Below, one piece after another: positions 33,453-41,424 of a DNA stretch of 42,075 bases. The notes under the pieces are model-generated. The model searched no databases. It saw only the letters and a list, made by a program, of their open reading frames with translations, and was not told where the DNA came from. The stretch is from Rhodospirillales bacterium. GTDB taxonomy: Bacteria > Pseudomonadota > Alphaproteobacteria > BOG-932 > Roseiterribacteraceae. The stretch lies in assembly GCA_028291345.1 (NCBI GenBank), contig JAQGIF010000284.1:1-42075 (forward strand). Reading direction: 5' to 3'. Made by a program: the position numbers and the translations under genes. The stretch's first letter is position 1. The number at the start of each line of letters is the position of its first letter.

Positions 33453-34459
33453 TGGAACAACTCAAAATTCGGATCGGCGCGATGGGCCGGTATATGGGCT
33501 TCGGTCGGGTCGGGCCGTTCGCCACGCCATAGTTTGACGGTCAGCGCGCCCTCCGACAAGCTTGATGGGGCGGGCAAGCTTACCGGACGGCCGGCGACAA
33601 GCCCCGCCTCCCTCATCCAGCCATTGACGGTTTCGTCAGAAAACCCCGCCCACCGATGGGCATGATCGGGGCCAAGCACCGTCGCGTCATGCGGGGCAAA
33701 ATCGACCAGGATCAGCCGACCGCGCGGCCGCAGCACCCGCGCCGCCTCCTGGACGGCGAGTTCGGGGTCGGACAGAAAATGTAGCACCATGTGCGACAGC
33801 ACGACATCGAAGCTGGCATTGGCGAAGGGCAGCTTCTCGGCCGGCGCGCGGCGCAGCGCGCAATGCCGATAGTCCGGTCCGTCCAGATTGGCCCGGGCCA
33901 CTGCCAGCATTTCGCGTGACATATCGATCCCAACGGCGCGTTCGGCGCTGGCTGCGCAAAGCTGGAGCATCCGCCCGGTGCCGGTGCCGAGATCCAGCAG
34001 ATCGCCGACCTTGCGCCGGGGCAGTAGTCTGTGGATTGCCCGTTCGACCTCAGCCTCAGGGATATGCAGCGAGCGGATCGCATCCCACTCGGCGGCATGG
34101 CGCTGGAAATAGGTTTCGGCGCTGACCGCCCGGCTCCGCTGGATCGCCGCGAGGCGCTGGCGATCCAGCGCACGCACGGGATCGTCCTTGTCCAGAAAGG
34201 CAAGCAGGCCGCGCGCCAGATGCCCCGCGGCCTCGCCCGACGCCAGACGGAAATAGACATGCACGCCTTCCGGCGCGCGTTCGAGCAGCCCGGCGTCGCA
34301 GAGCAGTTTCAAATGACGCGACAGGCGCGGCTGGCTTTGGCCAAGAATCTCGACCATGTCGGTGACGCTGAGCTCGCTTTCGGCCAGCAACGCGACCAGC
34401 CGCAGACGCGTCTCCTCCGCCAGCCCGCGTAGCGCCTCCAGGAAGTTTCCGTAGTTCAC
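33449..34459 (-). CDS. ArsR-family regulator fused to a SAM methyltransferase
   Basis: A two-domain protein of about 336 residues. The N-terminal winged helix is ArsR-like (ALRGLAEETRLRLVALLAESELSVTDMVEILGQSQPRLSRHLKLLCDAGLLERAPEG) and lacks obvious metal-binding cysteines. The C-terminal class I methyltransferase domain has motif I DLLDLGTGTGRML, then VGIDMSREMLAVARANL, LPFANASFDVVLSHMVLHFL and VLRPRGRLILVDFAPHD. Placed first in front of metF-metH, it probably senses SAM or SAH and represses the operon (inference). I prefer the GTG at 34459 (VNYGNFLEALR), since the frame's first GTG at 34474 lies inside the operator palindrome. Confidence 0.92.
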   Translation of the reverse strand: MNYGNFLEALRGLAEETRLRLVALLAESELSVTDMVEILGQSQPRLSRHLKLLCDAGLLERAPEGVHVYFRLASGEAAGHLARGLLAFLDKDDPVRALDRQRLAAIQRSRAVSAETYFQRHAAEWDAIRSLHIPEAEVERAIHRLLPRRKVGDLLDLGTGTGRMLQLCAASAERAVGIDMSREMLAVARANLDGPDYRHCALRRAPAEKLPFANASFDVVLSHMVLHFLSDPELAVQEAARVLRPRGRLILVDFAPHDATVLGPDHAHRWAGFSDETVNGWMREAGLVAGRPVSLPAPSSLSEGALTVKLWRGERPDPTEAHIPAHRADPNFELFQ

Positions 34460-34462
34460 TTT

Positions 34463-34486
34463 ATATATCCACACATAAGGATATAT
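34463..34486 (-). promoter_or_regulatory. Operator palindrome of the met operon
   Basis: A perfect inverted repeat, ATATATCC - 8 nt - GGATATAT, ending 3 bp before the regulator's start at 34459 and touching the -10 box. This is a typical position for autoregulatory repression by an ArsR-type dimer. No SAM or SAH riboswitch structure was recognised in this short leader. Confidence 0.65.
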
Positions 34487-34512
34487 TTATATCGACAATA
34501 AAATGCGTGCAA
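34484..34512 (-). promoter_or_regulatory. Putative promoter of the met operon
   Basis: On the minus strand TTGCAC (34507-34512) and TAAATA (34484-34489) are separated by 17 bp, a good sigma70-like spacing. The operator palindrome begins at the -10 element, so bound repressor would block polymerase. Confidence 0.5.
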
Positions 34513-34675
34513 GTGTAATTTCGCGAATTGCAGCCAGACTCCTTGCCGCTCCGGGATGAGGGCCAAGCAACGTCGATATTTCGCTATTTGGGACTTGAAG
34601 TATCCTGCGGTACCATCCCTCACCCGCCGACTTCGTCGCCACCCTCTCCCGTTGGGCGAGGGTCCATCGCCTCAG

Positions 34676-34980
34676 TTATCGAAGGCACCAGCTGCCATCT
34701 TTCCGGCGGCACGCCACATTGGTGACGATTGTGCGTCGGCCGTCGATGATCGCTTCGCTTTCGACATTGCGGCAACGCTCGCCGCGGCGGCGGAACTCGT
34801 CGCGCGGCGTTACGTGATAATCTCGGCCATTATCTGGGTTGCGCCAGGACACGCTTCGTCCGCGGGGCTCTTGATCCAGCATCTGGGCCATGCAGCCCTG
34901 GTCCGCCTGACCATGCCCTTCCCGACCTGATTGCCCAGGAAACCGCCGCCGGCAACCGTCGCCACCGTATTGCCACTCTA
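34676..34980 (-). pseudogene. Glycine-zipper 17-kDa surface-antigen-like remnant
   Basis: The C-terminal frame reads QADQGCMAQMLDQEP then RGRSVSWRNPDNGRDYHVTP and VTNVACRRKDGSW, the pattern of the 17-kDa/RT0821-like surface-antigen C-terminus. The upstream glycine zipper (VAGGGFLGNQVGKGM) lies in a different frame, with a stop before it. A single-base shift near 34905 separates the two, and no signal peptide is found. It looks like a truncated, frameshifted gene. Confidence 0.6.
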
Positions 34981-35066
34981 TCGCAGAGCCCGCAAGTCGG
35001 CCTGACGGACCAGGTCTAAAAGTGTGGTTGTTACGCTGCGCTAACTTGCCCTGCTTTTGAAAAAAC

Positions 35067-36932
35067 CTACCCGTTAGTCAACTTTTCCATCTGATCCAGC
35101 AGCATGTTCATCCGCGCGACGATCGCCTGGTAGGGCGCGGGGCTCGCCATATCGAGCCCGGCCTTCTTGAGGATATCGTACGGATAGTCCGACCCTCCGG
35201 ACTTCAACACGTTCAGATAGGTGTCACGCTGCTTGGTGTCGCCGCCTTCGATCCCGTGGCTGAAATAGGCCGCGGCGGACAGGCAGGTCGCATACTGATA
35301 GACATAAAAGTCGGTATAGAAATGCGGGATATAGGCCCATTCGACCCCATATAGGTCATCGATCTTGACCGTACCCTGAGCGTCGCCGTGATATCGCTTC
35401 AGCAGGTCCAGGTAAATTTTCGTCAGCGAATCCCCCGACAGTGCCTCGCCCTTCTCCGCCGCCTCATGCGCCTTCAGCTCGAACTCAGCGAACATGGTCT
35501 GGCGGAAGAAGGTCGTGCGGATCGTTTCGATTGCTTGGTTCAGGAAGAACAATTTGTCCTCCTTGGTCTTGGCGTTGGCGATCAGATTGTCCTGCAGCAA
35601 CATCTCGTTATTGGTCGAGGCGATCTCAGCCAGGAAGATCGGATAATCGGCGGTCTCGAAAGGCTGCGCCTTGTTCGCCAGTACGCTATGCATCGCGTGT
35701 CCCCATTCATGCGCGATGGTGGTGACGCTGTCGTAATTGCCAGTGAAGTTTGCCAGCACATAAGGGTGCACGTCATAAGCGGATGGGTTCATATAGGCGC
35801 CGGACTTCTTCCCCGGCTGCGGCAGGGCATGCATCCAGCTTTTGGCGAACCCGGCCTTCAACATATCCACATAATCCTGGCCCAACGGCGCAACCGCCGT
35901 CAGCGTCATCGCCTCCGCCTCATCGACCGTGTATTTCCGGTCGCTTTTCACCAGCGGCACATACATGTCGTAGTAACGAAGGTCCGGCAGGCCGAGCATC
36001 TTCTTGCGCAGCGCGAAATAGCGGTGGAGCGTCGGCAGCCCCTTATTCGCCTCATCAACCAGCGTTCGATAGACTTGGTCGGGAATATTATGTTCAGCGA
36101 TCGCATAAGAGAGCGCGGTTGGATAATGCCGCGCCTTGGCGTTGAAGATCGTACCTTCGACATTGCCGTCCAGGCTCGCCCCGATGCTGCTCTTATACTC
36201 GGTCCATTTGCCGAAGAACGCCTCGAACACCTTCTTGCGGTCGTCGCGATTGGGCAGGTCGCGCGTGCCGGTATAGCCCTGGCTGTCGATCCTGACCTGC
36301 CTGCCGTCCGATAGCGCCACGGTCGGCCAGGGCAGATCGGAATTGGCCAGCAGCGTGTAGATCGTCTGCGGCGCGGCGGTCGCCGTGGTGCTGCCGGCCA
36401 GCACGCCCTCGCCCTCTTCGCCCAGCGTGTGCGGCGCCTTCCGCAAAATGTCGTGCAGTCCGAACGCAAAGACTTTCAGGTCGGGGTCGGCGGCAATGAA
36501 CTGGTCGATCTTGGTCTGTCCGATGCTCACTATTTCCGGATTTATGAAGGCGGTGGCGCGGCCGAAGTCGGTCGCCAGCAGCTGGAGCCGCTGCAGCCGC
36601 TCCTGGTTGGCGGCAACGCGCGTATCCTCGTCCCTCTTGAGGCTGGCATAGGTTTCCAGCCGCGCCAGGCGCCTTTGCAGGTCGGACACGGCACGCAGCG
36701 CTTTGGCGAGACTGGCCGGATCCTTTCCAAGCGTACCCTTATATGCCACCAGCCCCGGCAGCGCAGCGGCAACCGCCTTACTCTCGGCATCCCATACGGA
36801 GTCGGTTGGATAAAGTTCGGTCAAATCCCAGACGACCGGCGCTTTCTGGGCAGCGTCGGTTTGAGCCTCAGCCGTCACGAAGGACGAGGTCGCCAACAAG
36901 GTCACGACAAGCCCGACTAAAGCCTTTCGCAT
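35067..36932 (-). CDS. pepF: M3-family oligoendopeptidase F-like peptidase, exported
   Basis: A 621-residue zinc metallopeptidase that cleaves oligopeptides. The active site IAHEWGHAMH holds His408, Glu409 and His412, with a downstream Glu ligand in AEIASTNNEML. Other family marks are WDLTELYPTDSVWDAE near the N-terminus and VEWAYIPHFYTDFYVYQYATCLSAAAYF near the end. A signal peptide (KALVGLVVTLLATSSFVTAEA) implies a periplasmic enzyme, whereas classical PepF is cytosolic. The ATG at 36932 has AGGAG 6 nt upstream; the open frame continues 34 residues further without support. Divergent from the CxxCH protein gene. Confidence 0.94.
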   Translation of the reverse strand: MRKALVGLVVTLLATSSFVTAEAQTDAAQKAPVVWDLTELYPTDSVWDAESKAVAAALPGLVAYKGTLGKDPASLAKALRAVSDLQRRLARLETYASLKRDEDTRVAANQERLQRLQLLATDFGRATAFINPEIVSIGQTKIDQFIAADPDLKVFAFGLHDILRKAPHTLGEEGEGVLAGSTTATAAPQTIYTLLANSDLPWPTVALSDGRQVRIDSQGYTGTRDLPNRDDRKKVFEAFFGKWTEYKSSIGASLDGNVEGTIFNAKARHYPTALSYAIAEHNIPDQVYRTLVDEANKGLPTLHRYFALRKKMLGLPDLRYYDMYVPLVKSDRKYTVDEAEAMTLTAVAPLGQDYVDMLKAGFAKSWMHALPQPGKKSGAYMNPSAYDVHPYVLANFTGNYDSVTTIAHEWGHAMHSVLANKAQPFETADYPIFLAEIASTNNEMLLQDNLIANAKTKEDKLFFLNQAIETIRTTFFRQTMFAEFELKAHEAAEKGEALSGDSLTKIYLDLLKRYHGDAQGTVKIDDLYGVEWAYIPHFYTDFYVYQYATCLSAAAYFSHGIEGGDTKQRDTYLNVLKSGGSDYPYDILKKAGLDMASPAPYQAIVARMNMLLDQMEKLTNG

Positions 36933-37098
36933 CAAACTCTCCTCGCGCGGTGAATTTGCGCTGATCGCATATTGAGCCCGCCAGGAATGTCTGGCAGCAT
37001 TGGGGTAACTTAGGGCGCGAAAAGGCCAACGCAAATGGACCTTTTAAGCGGCTTTACCGGGAGCCGATGACGCCGAACATCATCCGGGGGAGGAAATC

Positions 37099-39309
37099 AT
37101 GAAGAACCGAGTTATTGCCGCTCTTCTTACGTCTGCCTGTTTGGGCATGGGCGGCGCCATTATCACCATACCGATGGCCTTTGCCGCGGACAGTGCGATT
37201 CCAATCGTCGCCGACGATATCGGCGGTGTGGTCACCAGCGCCAAAGGCGCCGAAGCCGGTGTGTGGGTGATCGCTGAAACCAAGGACCTGCCAACCCGCT
37301 ATATCAAGATCGTCGTGACGGACGACCAGGGCCGCTTTGTCCTGCCCACCCTGCCGAAGGCGAAATATCAGCTTTGGGTTCGCGGATACGGCCTGGTCGA
37401 CTCTAAGCCGGTCGAGGGCACGCCGGGCAATCGGGTCGATTTGACCGCCAGCGTCGCGCCCGACGCCAAGGCCGCCGCGGAATATTATCCCGCATCCTAT
37501 TGGTACGCGATGCTGCAGCCGCCCGCCGCCAGCGAGTTCCCCGGCACCGGCGCATCGGGCAACGGCATTTCGCCGACGATGCTGACCCAGCAGCATTGGC
37601 TGGAGAACATGAAAGAGAATTGCATGTTCTGCCACCAGCTGGGCGACAAGGCGACGCGCGAACTCGCCGCCACCGGCAACAGCCTCGAAGGCTGGGCGCA
37701 GCGCATCCAGATGGTGCGCGCCAATGGCGATCCCGCCATCCATAACAACGGCAAGGACATGTCGGAGACGATGCAGAACAACATGGCGCATTTCGGCCGC
37801 GACCGCGCGCTGAAGATGTATGCGTCATGGACCGACAGCATCGCCGGCGGCGCAACGCCGAAAGTGACGCCGCCCCGGCCGACGGGCGTCGAACGCAATG
37901 TCGTACTGACGATCACCGAATGGGGTGGCGGTCGCTTCATCCATGACCAAATTTCGAGCGACCACCGCGATCCGAACGTCAATGCCGGCGGCCCGATCTA
38001 TGGCATGGGGATGCTGCACAGCAATCTCGAAATCCTCGACCCCAAGACGCTGAAGACCACCACCATCCCGATCCCTGGCCTGGACGGCGCGGCGCATGAC
38101 GATACGGTGCGCATCCATGCTGACGAAATGGATGGCAAAGGCCGCGTCTGGATGCCGACGGTATCGACTGCCAGCACTGAACCGGATTACTGCAAGGATG
38201 GGTCAGTGGCGTCGTCGAAATATTTTCCGCTGACGGATAAAAAGAAGGCGGCGCAGATCGTGCTTTACGATCCCGCCACCAAGAAGATGGAGAACATCCC
38301 GCTCTGCTCGGGCGGCAATCACGGGAACTTCACCTTCGATAAGGAGAGCATCCTCTATCTCAGCGGCGACACCCAGGTGATCTCCTGGATCAACACCAAG
38401 GTCTGGGACGAGACGCACGATCCCAAGAAGGCGACCGGCTGGTGCCCGATGGTGCTGGATACCTCAGGCGACGGAAAGATCGACCCCGACCGTACCAAGT
38501 GGGTCCAGCCCGGCGACGCGTTGAAGAACGTGTCGGGCGAGGAAGGCGTCGGTCCGGTGGCGGCCGAGAAGGCGAAGCAGGCAGCGGCGACCGCCAATGC
38601 CGGGAAGGACACGCAGATCAGCCGCTATCTCTACGGCATGTCCGTCGCCAAGGATGGCAGCATCTGGGAAGCCGCCTATGTGCCTTATGTCCCATCGGGC
38701 CTCGTCCATCTGATTCCCGGCAAGAACCCGCCGGAAACCTGCAAGACCGAATATTACGAACCGCCGCTGAAGGACGGCAAATATTCGGCGGTGGGCATTC
38801 GCGGCGTCGGCATCGATTCCGCCGGGGTCGCCTGGGCGGCCTTCTCGTCCGGCCAGGTCGGCGCGTTCGACCGCCGCAAGTGCAAAGTCACGAATGGCCC
38901 GACCGCGACCGGGCAACAATGCCCCGAAGGCTGGACCTTCTATGACCTGCCCAGTCCTAAGATCGGCGACACGGCCGCGACCTCGGACTTCGTCTATTCG
39001 GAATGGGACGACATGCATGACGTCGTCGGACTGGGCAAAGAAACCCACTTTTTCCCCGCCACCAACTCCGACTCAATCGTCGCTTTGCCCGATGGCCAAT
39101 CCAAGTTCGTCACCTTCCGCATCCCTTACCCGATGGGCTTCTATACCCGTGGGCTGGACTTCCGGATCGACGACCCGAAGGACGGTTGGAAGGGCAAGGC
39201 CATGCACGCGACCTATAGCAGCGGCGTGCCGTGGCACCAGGAAGACGGCGAAGGCAGCTACAGCAAGGAAGTCTCCTTCCAGCTGAGGCCCGACCCGCTG
39301 GCGCATTGA
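37099..39309 (+). CDS. Secreted CxxCH protein with carboxypeptidase-regulatory-like domain
   Basis: A 736-residue exported protein: signal peptide (VIAALLTSACLGMGGAIITI), then an N-terminal Ig-like carboxypeptidase-regulatory domain (GGVVTSAKGAEAGVWVIAET, DDQGRFVLPTLPKAKYQLWV). A c-type heme motif CMFCH follows at residues 175-179. The rest is a long beta-propeller-like region of the streptogramin-lyase type (repeated D-G-R/S-x-W blades such as HADEMDGKGRVWMPT, MSVAKDGSIWEAA, GVGIDSAGVAWAAF). I know this arrangement as a family of uncharacterised proteins in sphingomonads and related catabolic bacteria. Its role is unknown; a periplasmic redox or sensing role for aromatic or alcohol oxidation is only a guess. 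A strong terminator follows. Confidence 0.85.
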   Translation: MKNRVIAALLTSACLGMGGAIITIPMAFAADSAIPIVADDIGGVVTSAKGAEAGVWVIAETKDLPTRYIKIVVTDDQGRFVLPTLPKAKYQLWVRGYGLVDSKPVEGTPGNRVDLTASVAPDAKAAAEYYPASYWYAMLQPPAASEFPGTGASGNGISPTMLTQQHWLENMKENCMFCHQLGDKATRELAATGNSLEGWAQRIQMVRANGDPAIHNNGKDMSETMQNNMAHFGRDRALKMYASWTDSIAGGATPKVTPPRPTGVERNVVLTITEWGGGRFIHDQISSDHRDPNVNAGGPIYGMGMLHSNLEILDPKTLKTTTIPIPGLDGAAHDDTVRIHADEMDGKGRVWMPTVSTASTEPDYCKDGSVASSKYFPLTDKKKAAQIVLYDPATKKMENIPLCSGGNHGNFTFDKESILYLSGDTQVISWINTKVWDETHDPKKATGWCPMVLDTSGDGKIDPDRTKWVQPGDALKNVSGEEGVGPVAAEKAKQAAATANAGKDTQISRYLYGMSVAKDGSIWEAAYVPYVPSGLVHLIPGKNPPETCKTEYYEPPLKDGKYSAVGIRGVGIDSAGVAWAAFSSGQVGAFDRRKCKVTNGPTATGQQCPEGWTFYDLPSPKIGDTAATSDFVYSEWDDMHDVVGLGKETHFFPATNSDSIVALPDGQSKFVTFRIPYPMGFYTRGLDFRIDDPKDGWKGKAMHATYSSGVPWHQEDGEGSYSKEVSFQLRPDPLAH

Positions 39310-39330
39310 TCGCGCCCGCTAGTCCAAGAA

Positions 39331-39368
39331 AAACCCCGTGGGCCACCCAGCCCACGGGGTTTTGTTTT
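39331..39368 (+). terminator. Strong Rho-independent terminator
   Basis: A perfect 13-bp stem, AAACCCCGTGGGC - 6 nt - GCCCACGGGGTTT, continuing into TTTTGTTTT. It ends the CxxCH protein gene; the A-rich left side lets it also serve the convergent NTF2-like gene on the minus strand. Confidence 0.92.
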
Positions 39369-39387
39369 GCAGTCGCCGCCAACGTTC

Positions 39388-39849
39388 TCAATCGTCCTTA
39401 TAAGTCACATTCGGACCCTCGGTCAGGAAGCAGCGATACATCCGGTTCTTCACCCGCCAGCCTGCCGCCGTGCGCACCAGATCGTCGTCATATTCGCCCC
39501 ACATCGAATAGATCGCACCCGGATATTTCCGGACGCCCAGATGCACGGCATAGTAATGGACCTTGGCCTTGGCGGTATCGTCGCTCACATCGATGCGGAA
39601 ATTAACCACGTTGTGATGGGTCTGGCCGCAATTGGACCCCACGCCCATATGGATATGCGCGCCGGCGATCAGCGGTTCTGTGCCCTGCATCAGCCCGTCG
39701 GGGCCCAGGGTCGACCGGTAATCCTGCACCGCATCGGTGGTGAATACCTCGGTCAGCCGATCGAAATCCTTGGCGTCGATAATATCGCAATAGTTGCAAT
39801 AGACCCGCTGAATGTCCCGCTCGTCGTTCAGTTCCTGTAAGCTCAGCAT
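39388..39849 (-). CDS. NTF2/SnoaL-like protein
   Basis: A 153-residue NTF2-like protein of the dehydratase/hydroxylase-subunit-like group. It has the helix ERDIQRVYCNYCDIIDAKDFDRLTEVFTTDAVQDY, the motif QTHHNVVNFRIDV with paired histidines in the active-site strand, and the terminal strands YDDDLVRTAAGWRVKNRMYRC. The ATG at 39849 (MLSLQELNDERD) is chosen because GGGGA lies 5 nt upstream; the ATG at 39879 lacks a ribosome site. It lies 68 bp downstream of the dienelactone hydrolase on the same strand and may be cotranscribed. Confidence 0.85.
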   Translation of the reverse strand: MLSLQELNDERDIQRVYCNYCDIIDAKDFDRLTEVFTTDAVQDYRSTLGPDGLMQGTEPLIAGAHIHMGVGSNCGQTHHNVVNFRIDVSDDTAKAKVHYYAVHLGVRKYPGAIYSMWGEYDDDLVRTAAGWRVKNRMYRCFLTEGPNVTYKDD

Positions 39850-39916
39850 CGCGTTCCCCGTATTCGCTTGAATCCGCATTCAGCCGGAGGTTAGCCGCCG
39901 CCTTGCCCTCGGGCAA

Positions 39917-40705
39917 TCAGCTTGGCGCCAGCTGTTCCTTGAAGAAGGACAGTACACGGTCCAGTGCCACCCTTGTGGGCTCACCTTCCTTGTCGATCAG
40001 ATGATTGGTGACCACGCTGTGCGGCGGATTGCGGCCGGCCGGGTTGGCATATTTGGGATCGATCTCGATCCCCTCGAAGCCGTCGCCGAACTCCTGGCGC
40101 AGCCGTTCGAATCGCTCCGCCGGGCAGCCCGGGTCGCCATGGAAGCGCAGCCCGAGTATGCGCGCGCCGTGATTGTCGATCTTGTCATGCGCCGCCGCCA
40201 ATTCGCGGGGCGATGCGTGCAGCGCGGCCTTAGCCGCCTTGCTGACCGGAAACGGGAGCGAGGGTTGCGACAGGACCGGCGCCATGGTTGGGGAATCGAG
40301 CATCATCGCCAGGGCGAAGTTGCCGGTCAGGCACATGCCGATCGCCCCGACGCCGGGACCGCCATGGCGCACATGGGCATGCCGGGCCAGCGCCCGCAGC
40401 CAATCGATAACCGGACTGGACTGGTTGGCCGCCAGCACCCTGAATTCCCGGCTAATGCAGGCACGAAAGAGCGAGCTCGCGATATATCCGCCGCTGATAG
40501 GGCGCATCGGTGTGCCGAGCAGCAGCGGCATATAGATCGTGAAGCCGGCATCGGCCACCCGCGTGGCGAAGGCTGCAACCTGCGGCGTAATCCCCGGTAT
40601 CTCATGCATGACGATCACCGCCGGCCCTTCTCCCCGGCGAAAAACCAGCCGCTCGACGCCGTCATGGGTGAATGGCTCAATGGTGAAACCGGGGACGTCC
40701 GTCAT
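39917..40705 (-). CDS. Dienelactone hydrolase family protein
   Basis: A 262-residue alpha/beta-hydrolase. The nucleophile elbow GAIGMCLTGNF carries cysteine (Cys125), as in true dienelactone hydrolases. The oxyanion region is VIVMHEIPGITPQ, with an early Glu in the DLH-typical place. The GLRFHGDPGCPAERFERLRQEF segment probably supplies the acid residue, and His in NPPHSVVTNHL the catalytic base. Such enzymes open enol-lactones in chlorocatechol pathways, but many paralogues have other substrates; no catechol genes are nearby. Confidence 0.9.
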   Translation of the reverse strand: MTDVPGFTIEPFTHDGVERLVFRRGEGPAVIVMHEIPGITPQVAAFATRVADAGFTIYMPLLLGTPMRPISGGYIASSLFRACISREFRVLAANQSSPVIDWLRALARHAHVRHGGPGVGAIGMCLTGNFALAMMLDSPTMAPVLSQPSLPFPVSKAAKAALHASPRELAAAHDKIDNHGARILGLRFHGDPGCPAERFERLRQEFGDGFEGIEIDPKYANPAGRNPPHSVVTNHLIDKEGEPTRVALDRVLSFFKEQLAPS

Positions 40706-40720
40706 AGAAATCGCCTCACC

Positions 40721-40789
40721 TAGGATGGGTCGAGCGTAGCGAAATCTATGATTTGGAATGATAGGTTTCGCTACACTCTACCCATCCTA
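40721..40789. repeat. Long imperfect palindrome (MITE/REP-like)
   Basis: Two 29-nt arms, 40721-40749 and 40761-40789, pair with three mismatches around an 11-nt loop. Each arm starts TAGGATGGGT and contains GTAGCGAAA when read inward. The element fills most of the gap between the divergent hydrolase and Ddn-like genes. This palindrome type, with GATGGGT and GTAGCGAAAC, resembles dispersed intergenic repeats known in many proteobacteria. RNA from either strand would fold into a strong hairpin. Confidence 0.8.
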
Positions 40790-40839
40790 CACCGCAAAAT
40801 TCGCTATACTGTGGCGCGATTCTAACAAGAGGACAATCG

Positions 40840-41262
40840 ATGGCCAATTTCGAGTGGTTCACCAAGGCGCACCGCTTTGTCTTCCACCATACCCATGGCT
40901 GGATCGGCGGCAATCTGGGCGCACCGATGGTGCTGATGTACACGATCGGCGCGAAAACCGGCGCCATGCGTTTGGCGCCGGTGCAATATTACCCGGTGGA
41001 ACCGGAAGGCATATTGGTCCTCGCCTCCAATAATGGTCAGCCCAAGGCGCCCGGCTGGTACTATAATCTTAAGGCCCATCCCGATATCGACATACTGGCC
41101 GGCCGGCTAAAGCGACGCGTCCGTGCCGAAGAACTCAGCGCCAAACGGCGCGCCGAGGTTTGGCCGGAAATGCTCAAGCAGAACCCGCAGATCGCGACCT
41201 ACGCCGCCAAGGCCGGACGGACCTTACCGATAATGTTGTTGCGGACCGTGAAGACCTACTGA
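40840..41262 (+). CDS. Deazaflavin-dependent nitroreductase-like protein (Ddn/DUF385)
   Basis: A 140-residue split-barrel protein of the Ddn/FDOR-A type. Matching features are the N-terminal helix (ANFEWFTKAHRFVF), the core MVLMYTIGAKTGAMRLAPVQYYP (usual form LLLTTTGRKSGKERTVPL), VLASNNGQPKAPGWYYNLKAHPDIDI and the late EVWPEMLKQNPQIATYAAKAGRTLPIMLL. In actinobacteria such proteins use F420; whether this host makes F420 cannot be judged here, so another flavin is possible. Confidence 0.88.
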   Translation: MANFEWFTKAHRFVFHHTHGWIGGNLGAPMVLMYTIGAKTGAMRLAPVQYYPVEPEGILVLASNNGQPKAPGWYYNLKAHPDIDILAGRLKRRVRAEELSAKRRAEVWPEMLKQNPQIATYAAKAGRTLPIMLLRTVKTY

Positions 41263-41424
41263 ACAATCGCCCGAGATGCAGCGATAAAGCTATTGTCGAA
41301 GTAACACATGACGCGAGGCAAAATATTGGCGTCGTCGAATATTTTGCACCCTGCATCGTTGATGAATAGTAATCGAGATCGAATAATATTGCGCTGTCGG
41401 CGCACGCTCAGCCGCCCTAAAGGC

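Noticed and set aside
34459-34520. SAM or SAH riboswitch ahead of the met operon
   Set aside because: The leader before the regulator gene is too short, and only a simple AT-rich palindrome is present, which fits a protein operator better.
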